Shown here: positions 1 to 8,248 of the stretch, piece by piece
Position numbering within the stretch: position 1 is the stretch's first letter
Layout of the letters: each line of letters starts with the position of its first letter
Origin: Roseomonas sp.
GTDB lineage: Bacteria; Pseudomonadota; Alphaproteobacteria; Acetobacterales; Acetobacteraceae
Assembly: GCA_020249865.1 (NCBI GenBank)
Contig: JADCEV010000102.1
Span: forward strand, 1 to 39,853
Direction of reading: 5' to 3'
DNA length: 39,853 nucleotides
The notes under the pieces: model-generated
Database searches by the model: none
Told to the model about the DNA's origin: nothing
Seen by the model: the letters and a program-made list of their open reading frames with translations, nothing else
Program-made: the position numbers and the translations under genes

Positions 1-653
1 ATCTCATATTCCTTCCAGCCGAGCACGCTTTCTTCCACCAGCACTTCACTGGTCATGGAAGCCGCGAGCCCAGCCGAGACAATCTGTTCAAATTCTTCGC
101 GGTTATAGGCAATGCCGCCACCGGTGCCGCCCAGCGTGAAGGATGGGCGAATGACGCAAGGCAGCCCCACGATTTTCAGCGCATCCCAGGCTTCCGCCAT
201 GGTATGGGCGATTTCGCTTTTCGGGCTTTCAATGCCGATTTTGGTCATGGCATTGCGGAATTTCTGCCGGTCTTCGGCTTTATCAATCACCTCGGCCTTC
301 GCGCCGATCAATTCGCAGCCGTATTTTTCCAAGACGCCCGCTTCCGCGAGCTTGAGCGAGGTATTGAGCGCGGTCTGCCCGCCCATGGTGGGCAGCAGCG
401 CATCCGGGCGTTCCTTGGCGATGATTTTTTCAACGATCTCAGGCGTGATCGGTTCCACATAGGTGGCATCCGCCAGCCCTGGATCGGTCATGATCGTCGC
501 CGGGTTGGAATTGACCAAAATGACGCGATAGCCCTCAGCCCGCAGCGCCTTGCAGGCTTGCGCGCCGGAATAATCAAATTCGCAAGCCTGGCCGATGACG
601 ATCGGCCCGGCGCCGATGATCATGATGGATTTGATGTCTGTGCGTTTCGGCAT
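1..653 (-). CDS. carB: Carbamoyl-phosphate synthase large subunit (5' part)
   Basis: The large subunit makes carbamoyl phosphate from bicarbonate, ATP and ammonia delivered by CarA, feeding pyrimidine and arginine synthesis in the cytoplasm. Only the first 217 residues are in the window; the gene runs off the left edge. The start [20 protein letters not shown] is the classic CarB N-terminus, followed by the [10 protein letters not shown] and [11 protein letters not shown] segments of the first ATP-grasp unit and by [10 protein letters not shown]. The ATG at 653-651 has AAGG about 9 nt upstream. It lies 41 nt after the LysE-type gene on the same strand. The identification is secure; carA is displaced about 2.1 kb upstream with three genes between. 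Confidence 0.97.
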   Translation of the reverse strand, partial: MPKRTDIKSIMIIGAGPIVIGQACEFDYSGAQACKALRAEGYRVILVNSNPATIMTDPGLADATYVEPITPEIVEKIIAKERPDALLPTMGGQTALNTSLKLAEAGVLEKYGCELIGAKAEVIDKAEDRQKFRNAMTKIGIESPKSEIAHTMAEAWDALKIVGLPCVIRPSFTLGGTGGGIAYNREEFEQIVSAGLAASMTSEVLVEESVLGWKEYE

Positions 654-694
654 GGTTCAGGGCCTTGGGGTTTGCAGCAGGGTGAGAAGGGGGT

Positions 695-1327
695 TCATGC
701 GCGGCTTTCGGTGGCGAGCTTGAGCGCAATCAGCGCAAGCGCACCGCCCAAAATCCAACGCTGCGCGGCCATCCAGGTCGGGTTTTCGCTGAGGAAGCGC
801 GAAACCCCGGCGGCGCCGTAAATCAACAGGCCATCAAAGATGATGGCGATGGCAATTTGTACCGCGCCCAGCGCGATGCCTTGCAGAAAAACATCACCGC
901 GCGCGGGATCAATGAAGGGCGGCAGCACGGCAACATAGAAAATCGCGACTTTGGGATTGAGCGCGGCAGTGGCGAAGCCAACACCAAACAGGCGCGATGC
1001 GGGTTCACGCGGCATGGGGCGCGCGGCAAAAATCGGCTGCCCACCGGGGCGGAGGCATTGCCACGCGAGAAACGCCAGATAAGCCGCACCACCAATGCGC
1101 AGCACATCCCAGGCATAGGGAATGGCAAACAGCGCTGCGGTGATGCCCGCCGCCGCGCATAGCATAATGACCAGCGACCCACACTGGCAGCCGATCAGCG
1201 AAATCATGCCAGCGCCGACACCCTGCGCCAATGACCGCGAGACAAGATAGAGCATATTCGGCCCCGGTGTGGCGGCGAGACCGAGCGAAAGGGCAGCAAA
1301 AATCAGCAGGGTTTCGAGGGTGGGCAT
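695..1327 (-). CDS. LysE/RhtB-family amino-acid exporter
   Basis: A 210-residue inner-membrane protein of the LysE/RhtB translocator superfamily, which exports amino acids or related small metabolites by proton exchange. The family signature GPNMLYLVSRSLAQG is at about residues 22-36, and hydrophobic segments are spaced as expected for about six helices. Length is typical (about 205-210). The substrate cannot be read from the sequence. Its ATG directly follows the TAA of the preceding gene (TAAATG), without a clear ribosome site of its own, so it may depend on translation of that gene. It sits between carA and carB, a position not linked to carbamoyl phosphate synthesis by any sequence signal. 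Confidence 0.9.
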   Translation of the reverse strand: MPTLETLLIFAALSLGLAATPGPNMLYLVSRSLAQGVGAGMISLIGCQCGSLVIMLCAAAGITAALFAIPYAWDVLRIGGAAYLAFLAWQCLRPGGQPIFAARPMPREPASRLFGVGFATAALNPKVAIFYVAVLPPFIDPARGDVFLQGIALGAVQIAIAIIFDGLLIYGAAGVSRFLSENPTWMAAQRWILGGALALIALKLATESRA

Positions 1328-2005
1328 TTATGACTCAGACAGCCAACTTAAGACTTTTTCGACGGCTCTCTTAGCTAGTTCGCCTGTCGCATGCTGACCA
1401 AAAACTCGAATGATATACTTAAGCGGCGACAGGACGAACGCGGTAACCTGCTCACGCGAGGGCAGGTGCGAACGGAGAATCTCGATACCTACTTTCAGAC
1501 TATAGACTATGGTATCCCGCTCTCTGGGGCTCGTGGCAGCAAAGCCGTTATCTGCTTCAACGCGGTCTAGTACAGTCTGGATCGAATCAATCGCGTCTTT
1601 GCCTAAGTCGCTAGAAGAATCGGCTTGAATTGGGTGCCAAGAGTCGGAGCTTTGCTCATCGAGCGCGTTTAGGCGCGCGCTGATGATATGATCCAAATCA
1701 GCGGTCTTTCCGCTCGCAACCGTCGCCGTATAGTCTGCTGCGGCTTCATGTGATATTTCGGCACCGAATGCGGTCAGGGCGAATTTCTTTTCCGGGCCGA
1801 CAGATTCAGAATAATCGCTTTGATAAATGAGCTCAGATTCCATCAAAGCAACAAGGGTGGCGGCAACCACCCCCATCGGAAGCCTGGGAACAATTTGGAC
1901 ATGAACCTGCCGAGTTGAAAAGAAAATTTCATCCTCCAGATCCAGGCACTTGTATATCGCGACCAAAACGGTTCGCTGAAGCTGAGATAGATCGGAGATT
2001 AACAT
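1328..2005 (-). CDS. Unknown 225-aa protein, lower-GC insert between carA and carB
   Basis: I do not recognise this family. The start is taken at ATG 2005-2003 (MLISDLSQLQRTV), preceded by AGGAGAGG about 6 nt upstream; the open frame extends further but upstream it only overlaps the dehydrogenase gene. The N-terminal 80 residues look like a winged-helix fold (helix LSQLQRTVLVAIYKCLDL, then a segment ending EKKFALTAFGAEIS). The middle is acidic and loop-rich. The last 70 residues (ATSPRERDTIVYSLKVGIEI onward) form amphipathic helices ending in LAKRAVEKVLSWLSES. Base composition is visibly more A/T-rich than the neighbours, which suggests recent acquisition. No signal peptide or clear membrane helix is seen. 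Confidence 0.75.
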   Translation of the reverse strand: MLISDLSQLQRTVLVAIYKCLDLEDEIFFSTRQVHVQIVPRLPMGVVAATLVALMESELIYQSDYSESVGPEKKFALTAFGAEISHEAAADYTATVASGKTADLDHIISARLNALDEQSSDSWHPIQADSSSDLGKDAIDSIQTVLDRVEADNGFAATSPRERDTIVYSLKVGIEILRSHLPSREQVTAFVLSPLKYIIRVFGQHATGELAKRAVEKVLSWLSES

Positions 2006-2027
2006 AAATCCTCTCCTTCCGATTAGC

Positions 2028-2795
2028 TCACCCCTGCACCGAATACCCACCATCCACCGGAATCGCGACCCCAGTGATGAAGGCCGCAGCATCGGAAGCA
2101 AGGAAAGCCGCCACCCCCTCAAAATCTCCCGGCACGCCCCAGCGCTTGGAAGGCGTGCGCGCCAGCACATTGTCATTCAGCCCTGCCATATCCTGCCGCG
2201 CCTTGCGCGTCAGGTCCGTATCAATCCAGCCCGGCAGGATCACATTCACCGTAATGCCATCGGCGGCCCAGGCGACGGCGGTGGATTTTGTCATCTGCAC
2301 CACGCCGCCCTTGGAAGCGCCGTAAGCGACATGCAAGGGCAGGCCAAAGATGGACAGCATGGACCCGTTATTGATCACGCGCCCGCAGCCATGCGCCTTC
2401 AAATACGGATAGGCCGCTTGGGACGCCAACATGCCGCTGGTCAGGTTGGTATTGATGATGGTGTGCCAGTCTTCCAGCTTATAGGTCTCTGGCCGATTGC
2501 GGATATTCGTGCCCGCATTATTCACCAGAATATCCAAACGGCCGAGCCGTTTGGCGGTTTCTTCCACCATGCCGGTGATCGAAGCGGGATCGGTCACATC
2601 CACCGCGATGCTTTCCGCCTTGGCGCCAAGCGCGCGCAAGCCCGCCACTGCTGCATCATTCTTTGCGGCGTTGCGGCCAGCCACCATCACGGTCGCGCCG
2701 GCTTTCGCAAGGCCCGTTGCCATGCCAAGCCCAATGCCGCCATTGCCGCCCGTGACTAGCGCAACACGGCCGGTCAGATCAAACATCTTGTTCAT
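2028..2795 (-). CDS. Short-chain dehydrogenase/reductase (SDR)
   Basis: A classical 255-residue SDR, an NAD(P)-dependent oxidoreductase of the cytoplasm. The cofactor motif TGGNGGIG is at 15-22, NNAG at 92-95, and the catalytic Ser145, Tyr158 and Lys162 (YGASK) are all present. The C-terminus [17 protein letters not shown] is typical of gluconate/glucose-type SDRs (KduD or Gno-like), but the substrate cannot be decided. The ATG overlaps the carA stop codon by 4 nt (ATGA), so the gene is translationally coupled to carA. That coupling is an arrangement, not evidence for a role in carbamoyl phosphate synthesis. Confidence 0.93.
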   Translation of the reverse strand: MNKMFDLTGRVALVTGGNGGIGLGMATGLAKAGATVMVAGRNAAKNDAAVAGLRALGAKAESIAVDVTDPASITGMVEETAKRLGRLDILVNNAGTNIRNRPETYKLEDWHTIINTNLTSGMLASQAAYPYLKAHGCGRVINNGSMLSIFGLPLHVAYGASKGGVVQMTKSTAVAWAADGITVNVILPGWIDTDLTRKARQDMAGLNDNVLARTPSKRWGVPGDFEGVAAFLASDAAAFITGVAIPVDGGYSVQG

Positions 2796-4159
2796 GCCTT
2801 GGCCCTTTCGATCATTTCAACGAAGCGATGAAACAGATAATGGCTGTCGGAAGGGCCGGGGCTCGCTTCCGGGTGGTATTGCACGGAAAAGGCCGGGCGA
2901 TCTGTCGCCGCAATGCCTTCATTCGTGCCATCAAACAGAGAGATATGCGTGACCTTCGCATTGCCCGGCAGGCTTTCCGGGTCCACCGCAAAGCCGTGAT
3001 TCTGGCTGGTGATTTCGACCTTGCCGGTGGTGAGGTCCTTCACCGGCTGATTGGCGCCGCGATGCCCGCGCGCCAGCTTGAAGGTGCGCGCCCCAAGCGC
3101 GAGTGACAGCAATTGATGCCCCAAGCAAATGCCAAAGACCGGCAGCTTCTTGTCCAGCACGGCACGAATGGCGGGCAGCGCGTAGGTGCCTGTCGCCGCC
3201 GGATCGCCCGGACCATTGGACAGGAACACACCATCCGGCTTTTGCGCGAAAATCTCCTCAGCGGTCGCAGTCGCGGGCAGCACCACCACATCGCAGCCGG
3301 CGGAAGCCAGGCAGCGCAGGATATTGCGCTTGGCGCCGTAATCCATCGCGACAACGCGGTATTTCGGCGCCGCCTGGCGGCCAAAGCCGGTGGGCCAGGC
3401 CCATTCGGTTTCATCCCAGCGATAGCTCTGCCGGCAGGTCACATCCTTGGCCAGATCCATGCCTTCCAGCCCCGGCCAGCCAGCGGCTTCGGCGCGAAGG
3501 GCCGCGATATCAAACTTCCCATCCACGCGGTGGCACAAAACGCCATTGGGCGCGCCGCCATCGCGGATGCGCGCGGTCAGCGCGCGGGTATCAATGCCGG
3601 AAAGCCCCGGCACGCCGTGGGAGACCAACCAGGCATGCAAATGCCGCGTGGCGCGGTAATTGGCAGGCTCCGTCACATCCTGCTTCACGATCAGCCCGCG
3701 CGCGGCGGGGGTGAGGGCTTCAATATCTTCCTGATTGGTGCCGACATTGCCGATATGGGGGAAGGTGAAGGTGATGATCTGCCCGGCATAGGAAGGATCG
3801 GTCAGGGTTTCCTGATAGCCGGTCATGCCCGTGTTGAAGCAGATCTCGGCGACCGACTTGCCCTCGGCCCCGAAGCCGCGGCCCCAAAAGACGCTGCCAT
3901 CAGCCAGCACCAGGCAGGCGGTGGCGCCAGGGGGGGCGGTATCAGCCATGGGAAGGGGCTCCGTTTTCGGGGTGTCAGATGGGGCGCCGGGCATATCGGC
4001 CAGGGTCAGGCCAGTGGCGGTCAGGATGGCGGGCCAATGTTTTGCGGGAATGGCCTTGGATTGCCGCCATTTGCGAATGGCTTCCGTGCCGACGCCGCAG
4101 CGCTCGGCCGCGGCTTCAGAACCGCCCAAAAGGGCGATGATATCTTCGACGCTGCGCAT
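2792..4159 (-). CDS. carA: Carbamoyl-phosphate synthase small subunit with N-terminal HTH-like domain
   Basis: The glutaminase subunit supplies ammonia to CarB. The protein is 455 residues, about 70 longer than usual. From residue 71 ([18 protein letters not shown]) it is ordinary Car[18 protein letters not shown] near 108-124 and a class I glutamine amidotransferase domain with Cys345 (GICLGHQLL), His429 and Glu431 ([10 protein letters not shown]). Residues 1-56 ([20 protein letters not shown], then [14 protein letters not shown]) resemble a YdaS/Cro-type helix-turn-helix; NCBI uses the name carph-isopro for a similar domain, as I recall. The upstream start at 4159 is preferred: frame and codon use continue into it and no ribosome site precedes residue 71. 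The first gene of the run toward carB. Confidence 0.95.
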   Translation of the reverse strand: MRSVEDIIALLGGSEAAAERCGVGTEAIRKWRQSKAIPAKHWPAILTATGLTLADMPGAPSDTPKTEPLPMADTAPPGATACLVLADGSVFWGRGFGAEGKSVAEICFNTGMTGYQETLTDPSYAGQIITFTFPHIGNVGTNQEDIEALTPAARGLIVKQDVTEPANYRATRHLHAWLVSHGVPGLSGIDTRALTARIRDGGAPNGVLCHRVDGKFDIAALRAEAAGWPGLEGMDLAKDVTCRQSYRWDETEWAWPTGFGRQAAPKYRVVAMDYGAKRNILRCLASAGCDVVVLPATATAEEIFAQKPDGVFLSNGPGDPAATGTYALPAIRAVLDKKLPVFGICLGHQLLSLALGARTFKLARGHRGANQPVKDLTTGKVEITSQNHGFAVDPESLPGNAKVTHISLFDGTNEGIAATDRPAFSVQYHPEASPGPSDSHYLFHRFVEMIERAKA

Positions 4160-4233
4160 GAGGCGGTCTTATCCGGGAAAAAACTTCCCAGAGCAAGGGA
4201 AAAGCGCGGGGTGGGAAATTTCCTCCCGCAGAT

Positions 4234-5688
4234 TTAATCTTTCGCCAGCCGCGCCAGCACCAATCCCAGCCGGTGCATAGCGGCTTGGATGGTGGCCTCG
4301 CTGAACCCGGCAAAGCCCAAAAGCAGCCCTTGGGCGCGCGGTGGCCCGGCGTAAAGCGGGGAAAGTGGCGCCAAATGCACGCCTTCTGCCGCCGCCGCTG
4401 CCGCGATTTCCTGATCCGTGACCCGCCCCTTGAGGCGCGGGCCGAGGCTTGCCACCAGATGCAGCCCGGCATCGGTCGGTTCTGGCCTGAGATAGGGCCC
4501 AAGCGGCGCCATCGCTTCCTGCATGGCCGCCAGCCGCCGGCCATACACCCGGCGCGTACGGCGGATATGGGCGGCGAAATCCCCACCCGCGATAAACTCC
4601 GCCAACGCTGCCTGGGGCAGGATGGAAGCCGCTAAGCCCCGCCGCGCCAGATGCGCCCGCGCTGGCGCCACCAGCGGCCCGGGCAGCACCACATAGCCAA
4701 GCCGCATGGACCGGCTGAGCACTTTTGAAAAACTGCCCACATAAATCACCCGCGCCGCGCGATCGAGGCTCATCAGCGCCGGCAAGGGCGCGCCGGCATA
4801 GCGATATTCGCCATCATAATCATCTTCCACCAGGAAGCCGCCGGCGCGTTCTGCCCACTCCAGAAAAGCGAGGCGCCGGCTGAGTGAGAGCGTGCCACCC
4901 AAAGGATAATGGCGCGACGGCGCCATAAAGACGCCGCGCAAGGCTTGGTCCAGCGCGGCGGGGTCAAGCCCGGCCTGATCGGCAAGGCCGGGGATGGGCC
5001 GCAGCCCGAGCCGCTGCAGCGCGTGGCGAAGTGGCGGGAAGCCTGGTTCTTCAATCAGCACCGCATCGCCGGGCGTGAAGGCCGCGGCGGCGATGATATC
5101 CAGCCCATCGAAAAACCCGCTGGTGATGATGATTTGCGCCGGTTCCGCCGCAATGCCGCGCCAGGCGCGCAAATGCTCCGCCAGCGCGGCCCTGAGGGCG
5201 AAAAGCCCAAAGCCATCCTGCGGCGCCAGTAGCCCGGCGGCATCCAGCCGCCAGTGCCGCTGCAACAGCCGCCCGAGGCTTTGGCGCGGGAACAGCGCAG
5301 GATCGGTCGCTTCAATCTGAAAGGGCTGCCAGGGGGCGGGTGGCGCTGCTGGGGTTAGCGCGGCGGGGCCGGGGGGGCGGGCGGGTTGCAGATTGCCCTC
5401 CGGCAGTGTGGCGGAGGCATAAAGCCCCGAACCGCGGCGGGCGGTAACAAAGCCTTCGGCGGCCAATTGCTCCACCGCCAGCACGGCAGTGGCCCGCGCA
5501 ATGCCGTATTCCGCCGCAAGCGCCCGGGTGGAGGGCAACCTTGCCCCCGGCGCGATCCGCCCGCCCAGGATCAGCCGGCGGAGCCCCTCGGCCAATTGCA
5601 CATGCAAGGGCTGCCTCGCCGCGCGATCAAGGGCGAGGGAAAGCAGCGCGGCCTCAGCCCCCGGGGCTTTGCGAAGTGGTCTGCTCAT
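4234..5688 (-). CDS. MocR/PdxR-type regulator (GntR DNA-binding plus aminotransferase domain)
   Basis: A 484-residue transcription regulator. An N-terminal GntR winged helix (HVQLAEGLRRLILGGRIAPG through GFVTARRGSGLYA) is fused to a fold-type I aminotransferase-like domain that binds PLP through the lysine of the SFSKVLSRSMRLGY motif. MocR proteins sense PLP or an amino-acid aldimine and usually control a divergent neighbour. The ATG at 5688 (MSRPLRKAPG) is chosen because the longer frame runs into the divergent gene. Here the neighbour is a pyridoxamine-phosphate-oxidase-fold gene, a known pairing that supports a PLP- or flavin-linked regulon. Its stop lies 74 nt from the carA start; the two are transcribed in the same direction. 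Confidence 0.94.
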   Translation of the reverse strand: MSRPLRKAPGAEAALLSLALDRAARQPLHVQLAEGLRRLILGGRIAPGARLPSTRALAAEYGIARATAVLAVEQLAAEGFVTARRGSGLYASATLPEGNLQPARPPGPAALTPAAPPAPWQPFQIEATDPALFPRQSLGRLLQRHWRLDAAGLLAPQDGFGLFALRAALAEHLRAWRGIAAEPAQIIITSGFFDGLDIIAAAAFTPGDAVLIEEPGFPPLRHALQRLGLRPIPGLADQAGLDPAALDQALRGVFMAPSRHYPLGGTLSLSRRLAFLEWAERAGGFLVEDDYDGEYRYAGAPLPALMSLDRAARVIYVGSFSKVLSRSMRLGYVVLPGPLVAPARAHLARRGLAASILPQAALAEFIAGGDFAAHIRRTRRVYGRRLAAMQEAMAPLGPYLRPEPTDAGLHLVASLGPRLKGRVTDQEIAAAAAAEGVHLAPLSPLYAGPPRAQGLLLGFAGFSEATIQAAMHRLGLVLARLAKD

Positions 5689-5767
5689 GTTTTGAAAACC
5701 GGACCTTTTCAGCAAGCCACCTTTCGCCAAGGCTGCACCATTGGCAAGTGACAGAAGGAACCCTTCC

Positions 5768-6421
5768 ATGGCCCGTCCCAGCGCAGCGCCGTCTGAGCGC
5801 ACCCGCGTCAAGCGCATGCATGAGCGCGGCGCTTATGACCGCGCGAGCATTGATGCCATTCTGGATGCGCAGCCCTTGGCGCATATCGGCTATGTACTGA
5901 ATGGCGCGCCCTTCGTGACGCCGACGCTGCAATGGCGCGAGGGTGATCATGTCTATTGGCATGGCTCGGCCGCCAGCCGGATGATTGAAACCTGCATTGA
6001 GGCAGATGTCTGCGTCACCGTCACGCTGATGGATGGGCTGGTGCTGGCGCGGTCTGCCTATAACCATTCGGTCAATTATCGTTCGGTGATGCTGCTGGGC
6101 CGCGCGCGGTTGATCAGTGACCCGGCCGAGAAGGAAACGCTGCTGAAAAACTTTGTGGAGGGGATGTTCCCCGGCCGCTGGGACAGGCTACGCGCCATGA
6201 CGCCTTATGAAGCCAAGGCGACCACGGTGCTGGCAATTGAAATCAATGAGGCATCGGCGAAAATCCGAAGCGGCCCGCCTGGCGATCCGGATGAGGATTT
6301 GATGCAGGATGTCTGGGCTGGCGTATTGCCGTTGGAGATGCGCACGCTGCCGCCGATTCCTGATCCGCGCGGGAGCGTTGCCGTGCCGCCGGAATATCTG
6401 ACGCGGTTCAAGATTGGGTGA
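5768..6421 (+). CDS. Pyridoxamine 5'-phosphate oxidase-fold protein (NimA/FMN-binding type)
   Basis: A 217-residue flavin-binding split-barrel protein. The segment from MHERGAYDRASIDAILDAQP through IGYVLNGAPFVTPTLQWREG, the YWHGSAASRM motif and the NYRSVMLLGRARLI strand are typical of the NimA-like PNPOx family that binds FMN or F420 near pyridoxamine-type or nitro substrates. It lacks the C-terminal motif of true PdxH, so the exact reaction is unknown. The ATG at 5768 has AGAAGGA 8 nt upstream and is preferred over the in-frame TTG at 5741. It is divergent from the MocR gene with 79 nt between, the probable operator region, and is followed by the cupin gene after 14 nt. Confidence 0.9.
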   Translation: MARPSAAPSERTRVKRMHERGAYDRASIDAILDAQPLAHIGYVLNGAPFVTPTLQWREGDHVYWHGSAASRMIETCIEADVCVTVTLMDGLVLARSAYNHSVNYRSVMLLGRARLISDPAEKETLLKNFVEGMFPGRWDRLRAMTPYEAKATTVLAIEINEASAKIRSGPPGDPDEDLMQDVWAGVLPLEMRTLPPIPDPRGSVAVPPEYLTRFKIG

Positions 6422-6435
6422 GGGGGTGAACCAGC

Positions 6436-6774
6436 ATGTCTGAAACCCAAACCCGCACCCTGATCACAGCAGCTGAGGCTGCTGCGACGCCGCCTTCCCC
6501 CGGCCGGCTTTCCGCGCTGTTGCTGGAGCATGGCACCATGCAGCTCCGCTGGTTCGCCCCCAAGGGTGAGGATACGCAAACACCGCATGACCAGGATGAG
6601 CTTTATATCATCGCATCCGGCACCGGCTGGTTTCGCCGTGGCGCTGAGCGCGTGCCCTTCGGCCCGCATGACGCGCTTTTCGTGCGCGCGGGTGAGGCGC
6701 ATCGATTTGAGGAAACCTCAGCCGATTTCGCCACCTGGGTGATTTTCTATGGCGCGAAGGGTGGGGAGGGGTAG
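6436..6774 (+). CDS. Cupin-domain protein
   Basis: A 112-residue single-domain cupin. The first metal-binding motif is PHDQDELYIIASGTGWFRRG (His and Glu ligands) and the second is the short FVRAGEAHRFEE segment with His. Such proteins are small beta-barrels with metal-dependent enzymatic or ligand-binding roles; the reaction cannot be assigned. A GAGGGGG sequence lies about 9 nt before the ATG, and the gene starts 14 nt after the PNPOx-fold gene, so both probably form one MocR-controlled transcript. Confidence 0.85.
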   Translation: MSETQTRTLITAAEAAATPPSPGRLSALLLEHGTMQLRWFAPKGEDTQTPHDQDELYIIASGTGWFRRGAERVPFGPHDALFVRAGEAHRFEETSADFATWVIFYGAKGGEG

Positions 6775-6790
6775 GGCGGATCGAAAAGCC

Positions 6791-6820
6791 TTGCCGAAAC
6801 CACCTTAAAGGTGGTACAGA
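6791..6820 (+). promoter_or_regulatory. Probable mqsRA operator and promoter
   Basis: A perfect inverted repeat, ACCACCTTAAAGGTGGT, occupies 6799-6815. Its core CACCT-N3-AGGTG closely matches the AACCT-N3-AGGTT palindrome that E. coli MqsA binds to repress mqsRA. It lies between a -35-like TTGCCG (6791-6796) and a weak -10-like TACAGA (6815-6820), so a bound antitoxin would block the promoter. The GTG start of the toxin is only 7 nt beyond the -10, so the mRNA may be nearly leaderless. Operator call strong; promoter boxes tentative. Confidence 0.7.
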
Positions 6821-6826
6821 GATCCG

Positions 6827-7126
6827 GTGGAAAAGCGCAAGCCAAGTCATGATCTGGCGGCATTCCAGGCAGCCTTCTTGCGTGATGCCGCGATAACCAT
6901 GACCGCATTGCGCTCTGCCATTGCGCTTGGATATGGGCTTCAGGATGTGCAGGAAGTTGTGGCGCTGATGGAGCCGCGACATTTCGTGAAATCCGCAACA
7001 AGCCACGCAAACCATCGGCAATGGCAGGATGTTTATCACGTGCCGCATGATGGCTTGCTGCTCTACCTGAAATTCACCGACGCGGTTGTGACTGAATTCG
7101 TGCTTTTGTCCTTCAAGGAGAAATAA
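6827..7126 (+). CDS. mqsR: MqsR-family toxin (mRNA interferase)
   Basis: A 99-residue toxin of the MqsR family, a RelE-fold ribonuclease that cleaves mRNA (at GCU in E. coli). Family features visible are KPSHDLAAFQ at the N-terminus, the ITMTALRSAIALGYG helix, MEPRHFVKSATSHANHRQWQ, and the highly conserved ending QDVYHVP...LYLKFTDAVVTEFVLLSFKEK (quoted in parts). Length matches the family (about 98-100). It starts with GTG at 6827, directly after the operator palindrome, and is followed one nucleotide later by the antitoxin gene: toxin first, as is typical for mqsRA. It follows the cupin gene by 52 nt but has its own promoter-like region. Confidence 0.94.
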   Translation: MEKRKPSHDLAAFQAAFLRDAAITMTALRSAIALGYGLQDVQEVVALMEPRHFVKSATSHANHRQWQDVYHVPHDGLLLYLKFTDAVVTEFVLLSFKEK

Positions 7127-7127
7127 A

Positions 7128-7535
7128 ATGCCCCCGCCCAAGACCATGATCCACCCCGAAACCGGCGCCCCGTTGCGTCGGTGCAAGCGGCGCGAGGTTG
7201 TGGCCTATATGGACCTGACCCGCGTGGTGGAGGTAACGGGCTGGTTCCCCGAAGATGATGGCGATGGCGTTTTGCTCGGCGCGGATGCCGCGCCCTTGGA
7301 TGCTGCGCTGGCGGAGATGAAGGCGGAATACGCCGCTTCCGTGCAGCGCCTGGCGAAGCAAATGCGCAAGGCGGCCGGCCTCACACAAAAGGATGCCAGC
7401 CTTTTGCTGACGGGCTCGCCCAATAGCTTCTACAAATACGAACATGGTGAGGCGCAGCCGAGCCGCCCGACACTGCTGCTGATGAAGCTGCTGGCGCGGG
7501 AGCCGAAATTGATCGAGGCGATCCGGGCGGCTTGA
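7128..7535 (+). CDS. mqsA: MqsA-family antitoxin lacking the zinc cysteines
   Basis: A 135-residue antitoxin and repressor for the adjacent MqsR. The C-terminal half is an Xre-type helix-turn-helix (MRKAAGLTQKDASLLLTG, then NSFYKYEHGEAQPSRPTLLL) like the DNA-binding domain of E. coli MqsA, including the NxFxxYExGxxxPS segment. The N-terminal half starts IHPETGAPLRRCKRR and contains only one cysteine, so the two CxxC zinc-binding pairs of E. coli MqsA are absent. I recall a branch of MqsA-like antitoxins with such HPETG starts, so this is probably a genuine subfamily and not decay. Ribosome site AAGGAG lies in the 3' end of mqsR (about 7115-7120). Confidence 0.9.
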   Translation: MPPPKTMIHPETGAPLRRCKRREVVAYMDLTRVVEVTGWFPEDDGDGVLLGADAAPLDAALAEMKAEYAASVQRLAKQMRKAAGLTQKDASLLLTGSPNSFYKYEHGEAQPSRPTLLLMKLLAREPKLIEAIRAA

Positions 7536-7602
7536 CCCGCCCCGCCCTGGCCCGCCCGCCCCGCTTTGCTATAAGCGCGCCCGAGATTGAAGGAATAAGC
7601 CC

Positions 7603-8064
7603 ATGGAACTCCGCGCCCGTTTTACCGATGCCTTGAAGACCGCGATGCTGGCCAAGGATACGGCCACAACCTCCACCATGCGCATGATCATGGCGAAGTT
7701 GAAGGATACCGATATCGCCGCGCGCAAGACGCCGCAGGACCCTGGCGTGCCGGATGATCAGGTGATTGCCATGCTGCGCGGTATGGCGAAATCCAGGCGC
7801 GAAAGTGTGGAGCTATACCGCCAGGGCAATCGCCCCGAATTGGTGGCGAAGGAAGAAGCGGAAATCGCCGTGATCGAAAGCTTCCTGCCGCAGCAGATGG
7901 ATGATGCCGCCATGGCCGCCGCTGTTGACGCGGCGGTGGCGGAAGCGGGCGCGGCTTCCATCAAGGATATGGGTAAGGTGATGGCGGTGCTGAAATCCCG
8001 CCATGCGGCCGCGCTGGACATGGCCAAGGCCGGGCCGATGGTGAAGGCGCGGCTGGGGGGCTAA
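7603..8064 (+). CDS. yqeY: GatB/YqeY domain protein
   Basis: A 153-residue all-helical protein of the YqeY family, related to the C-terminal tRNA-interacting domain of GatB; its role may be in tRNA-dependent amidation but is not established. Seen: an N-terminal helix with MAKDTATTSTMRMIMAKLKD-type spacing (begins MELRARFTDALKTAMLAKD), the RRESVELYRQGNRPELVAKE segment, and EIAVIESFLPQQM, all strong family marks. GAAGGA sits about 9 nt before the ATG, and a -10-like TATAAG lies at 7570-7575. YqeY next to dnaG and rpoD is conserved in alphaproteobacteria; here the SnoaL and DUF3126 genes intervene. Confidence 0.94.
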   Translation: MELRARFTDALKTAMLAKDTATTSTMRMIMAKLKDTDIAARKTPQDPGVPDDQVIAMLRGMAKSRRESVELYRQGNRPELVAKEEAEIAVIESFLPQQMDDAAMAAAVDAAVAEAGAASIKDMGKVMAVLKSRHAAALDMAKAGPMVKARLGG

Positions 8065-8084
8065 CCCGCGCCCCCCCCAGGCGC

Positions 8085-8117
8085 TTCAGTCACTATCCTG
8101 CACATCTTCCGCCAGCA
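8085..8117. repeat. 33-bp direct repeat, copy A (3' end of DUF3126 gene)
   Basis: This stretch matches 8724-8756 at 32 of 33 positions in the same orientation. Copy B is the 3' end of the DUF3126 gene on the minus strand, encoding LAEDLQDSD and its stop; copy A encodes LLAEDVQDSD plus stop. The two copies bracket a segment of about 640 bp that carries the SnoaL-like gene. Confidence 0.9.
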
Positions 8118-8228
8118 GCAGGGTCGGCCAGGCGGTGGGCTCGGTGGGGTAGCGCTGATCACACCGGGTGCCTCGATCAGCAGCCTACCCGCCTCGCCAT
8201 CGGGATGAATGGGGGTAGAGTGCCGCAT
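8086..8228 (-). pseudogene. Possible frameshifted small-gene remnant
   Basis: Reading the minus strand back from the copy A stop codon gives CDQRYPTEPTAWPTLLL and then AEDVQDSD. An ATG at 8228-8226 opens MRHSTPIHPDGEAGRLLIEA in another frame that would join this one through a frameshift near 8160. Together they could be the remains of a small gene of about 47 residues whose last nine resemble DUF3126. No family is recognised and no function is claimed. The alternative is random open frame plus a short duplication. Confidence 0.25.
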
Positions 8229-8248
8229 ATCCAGGGGAGGAGCCTGTT

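Noticed and set aside
1442-1469. GTAACC at 1442 and similar sites at about 8868, 12811, 13134, 23524 and 26551 as further SigF promoters
   Set aside because: No CGTA/CGAA-type -10 at 16 nt, and they lie inside coding sequence.
3113-4237. 374-codon plus-strand frame over carA
   Set aside because: Antisense shadow of carA; glycine- and arginine-rich low-information protein.
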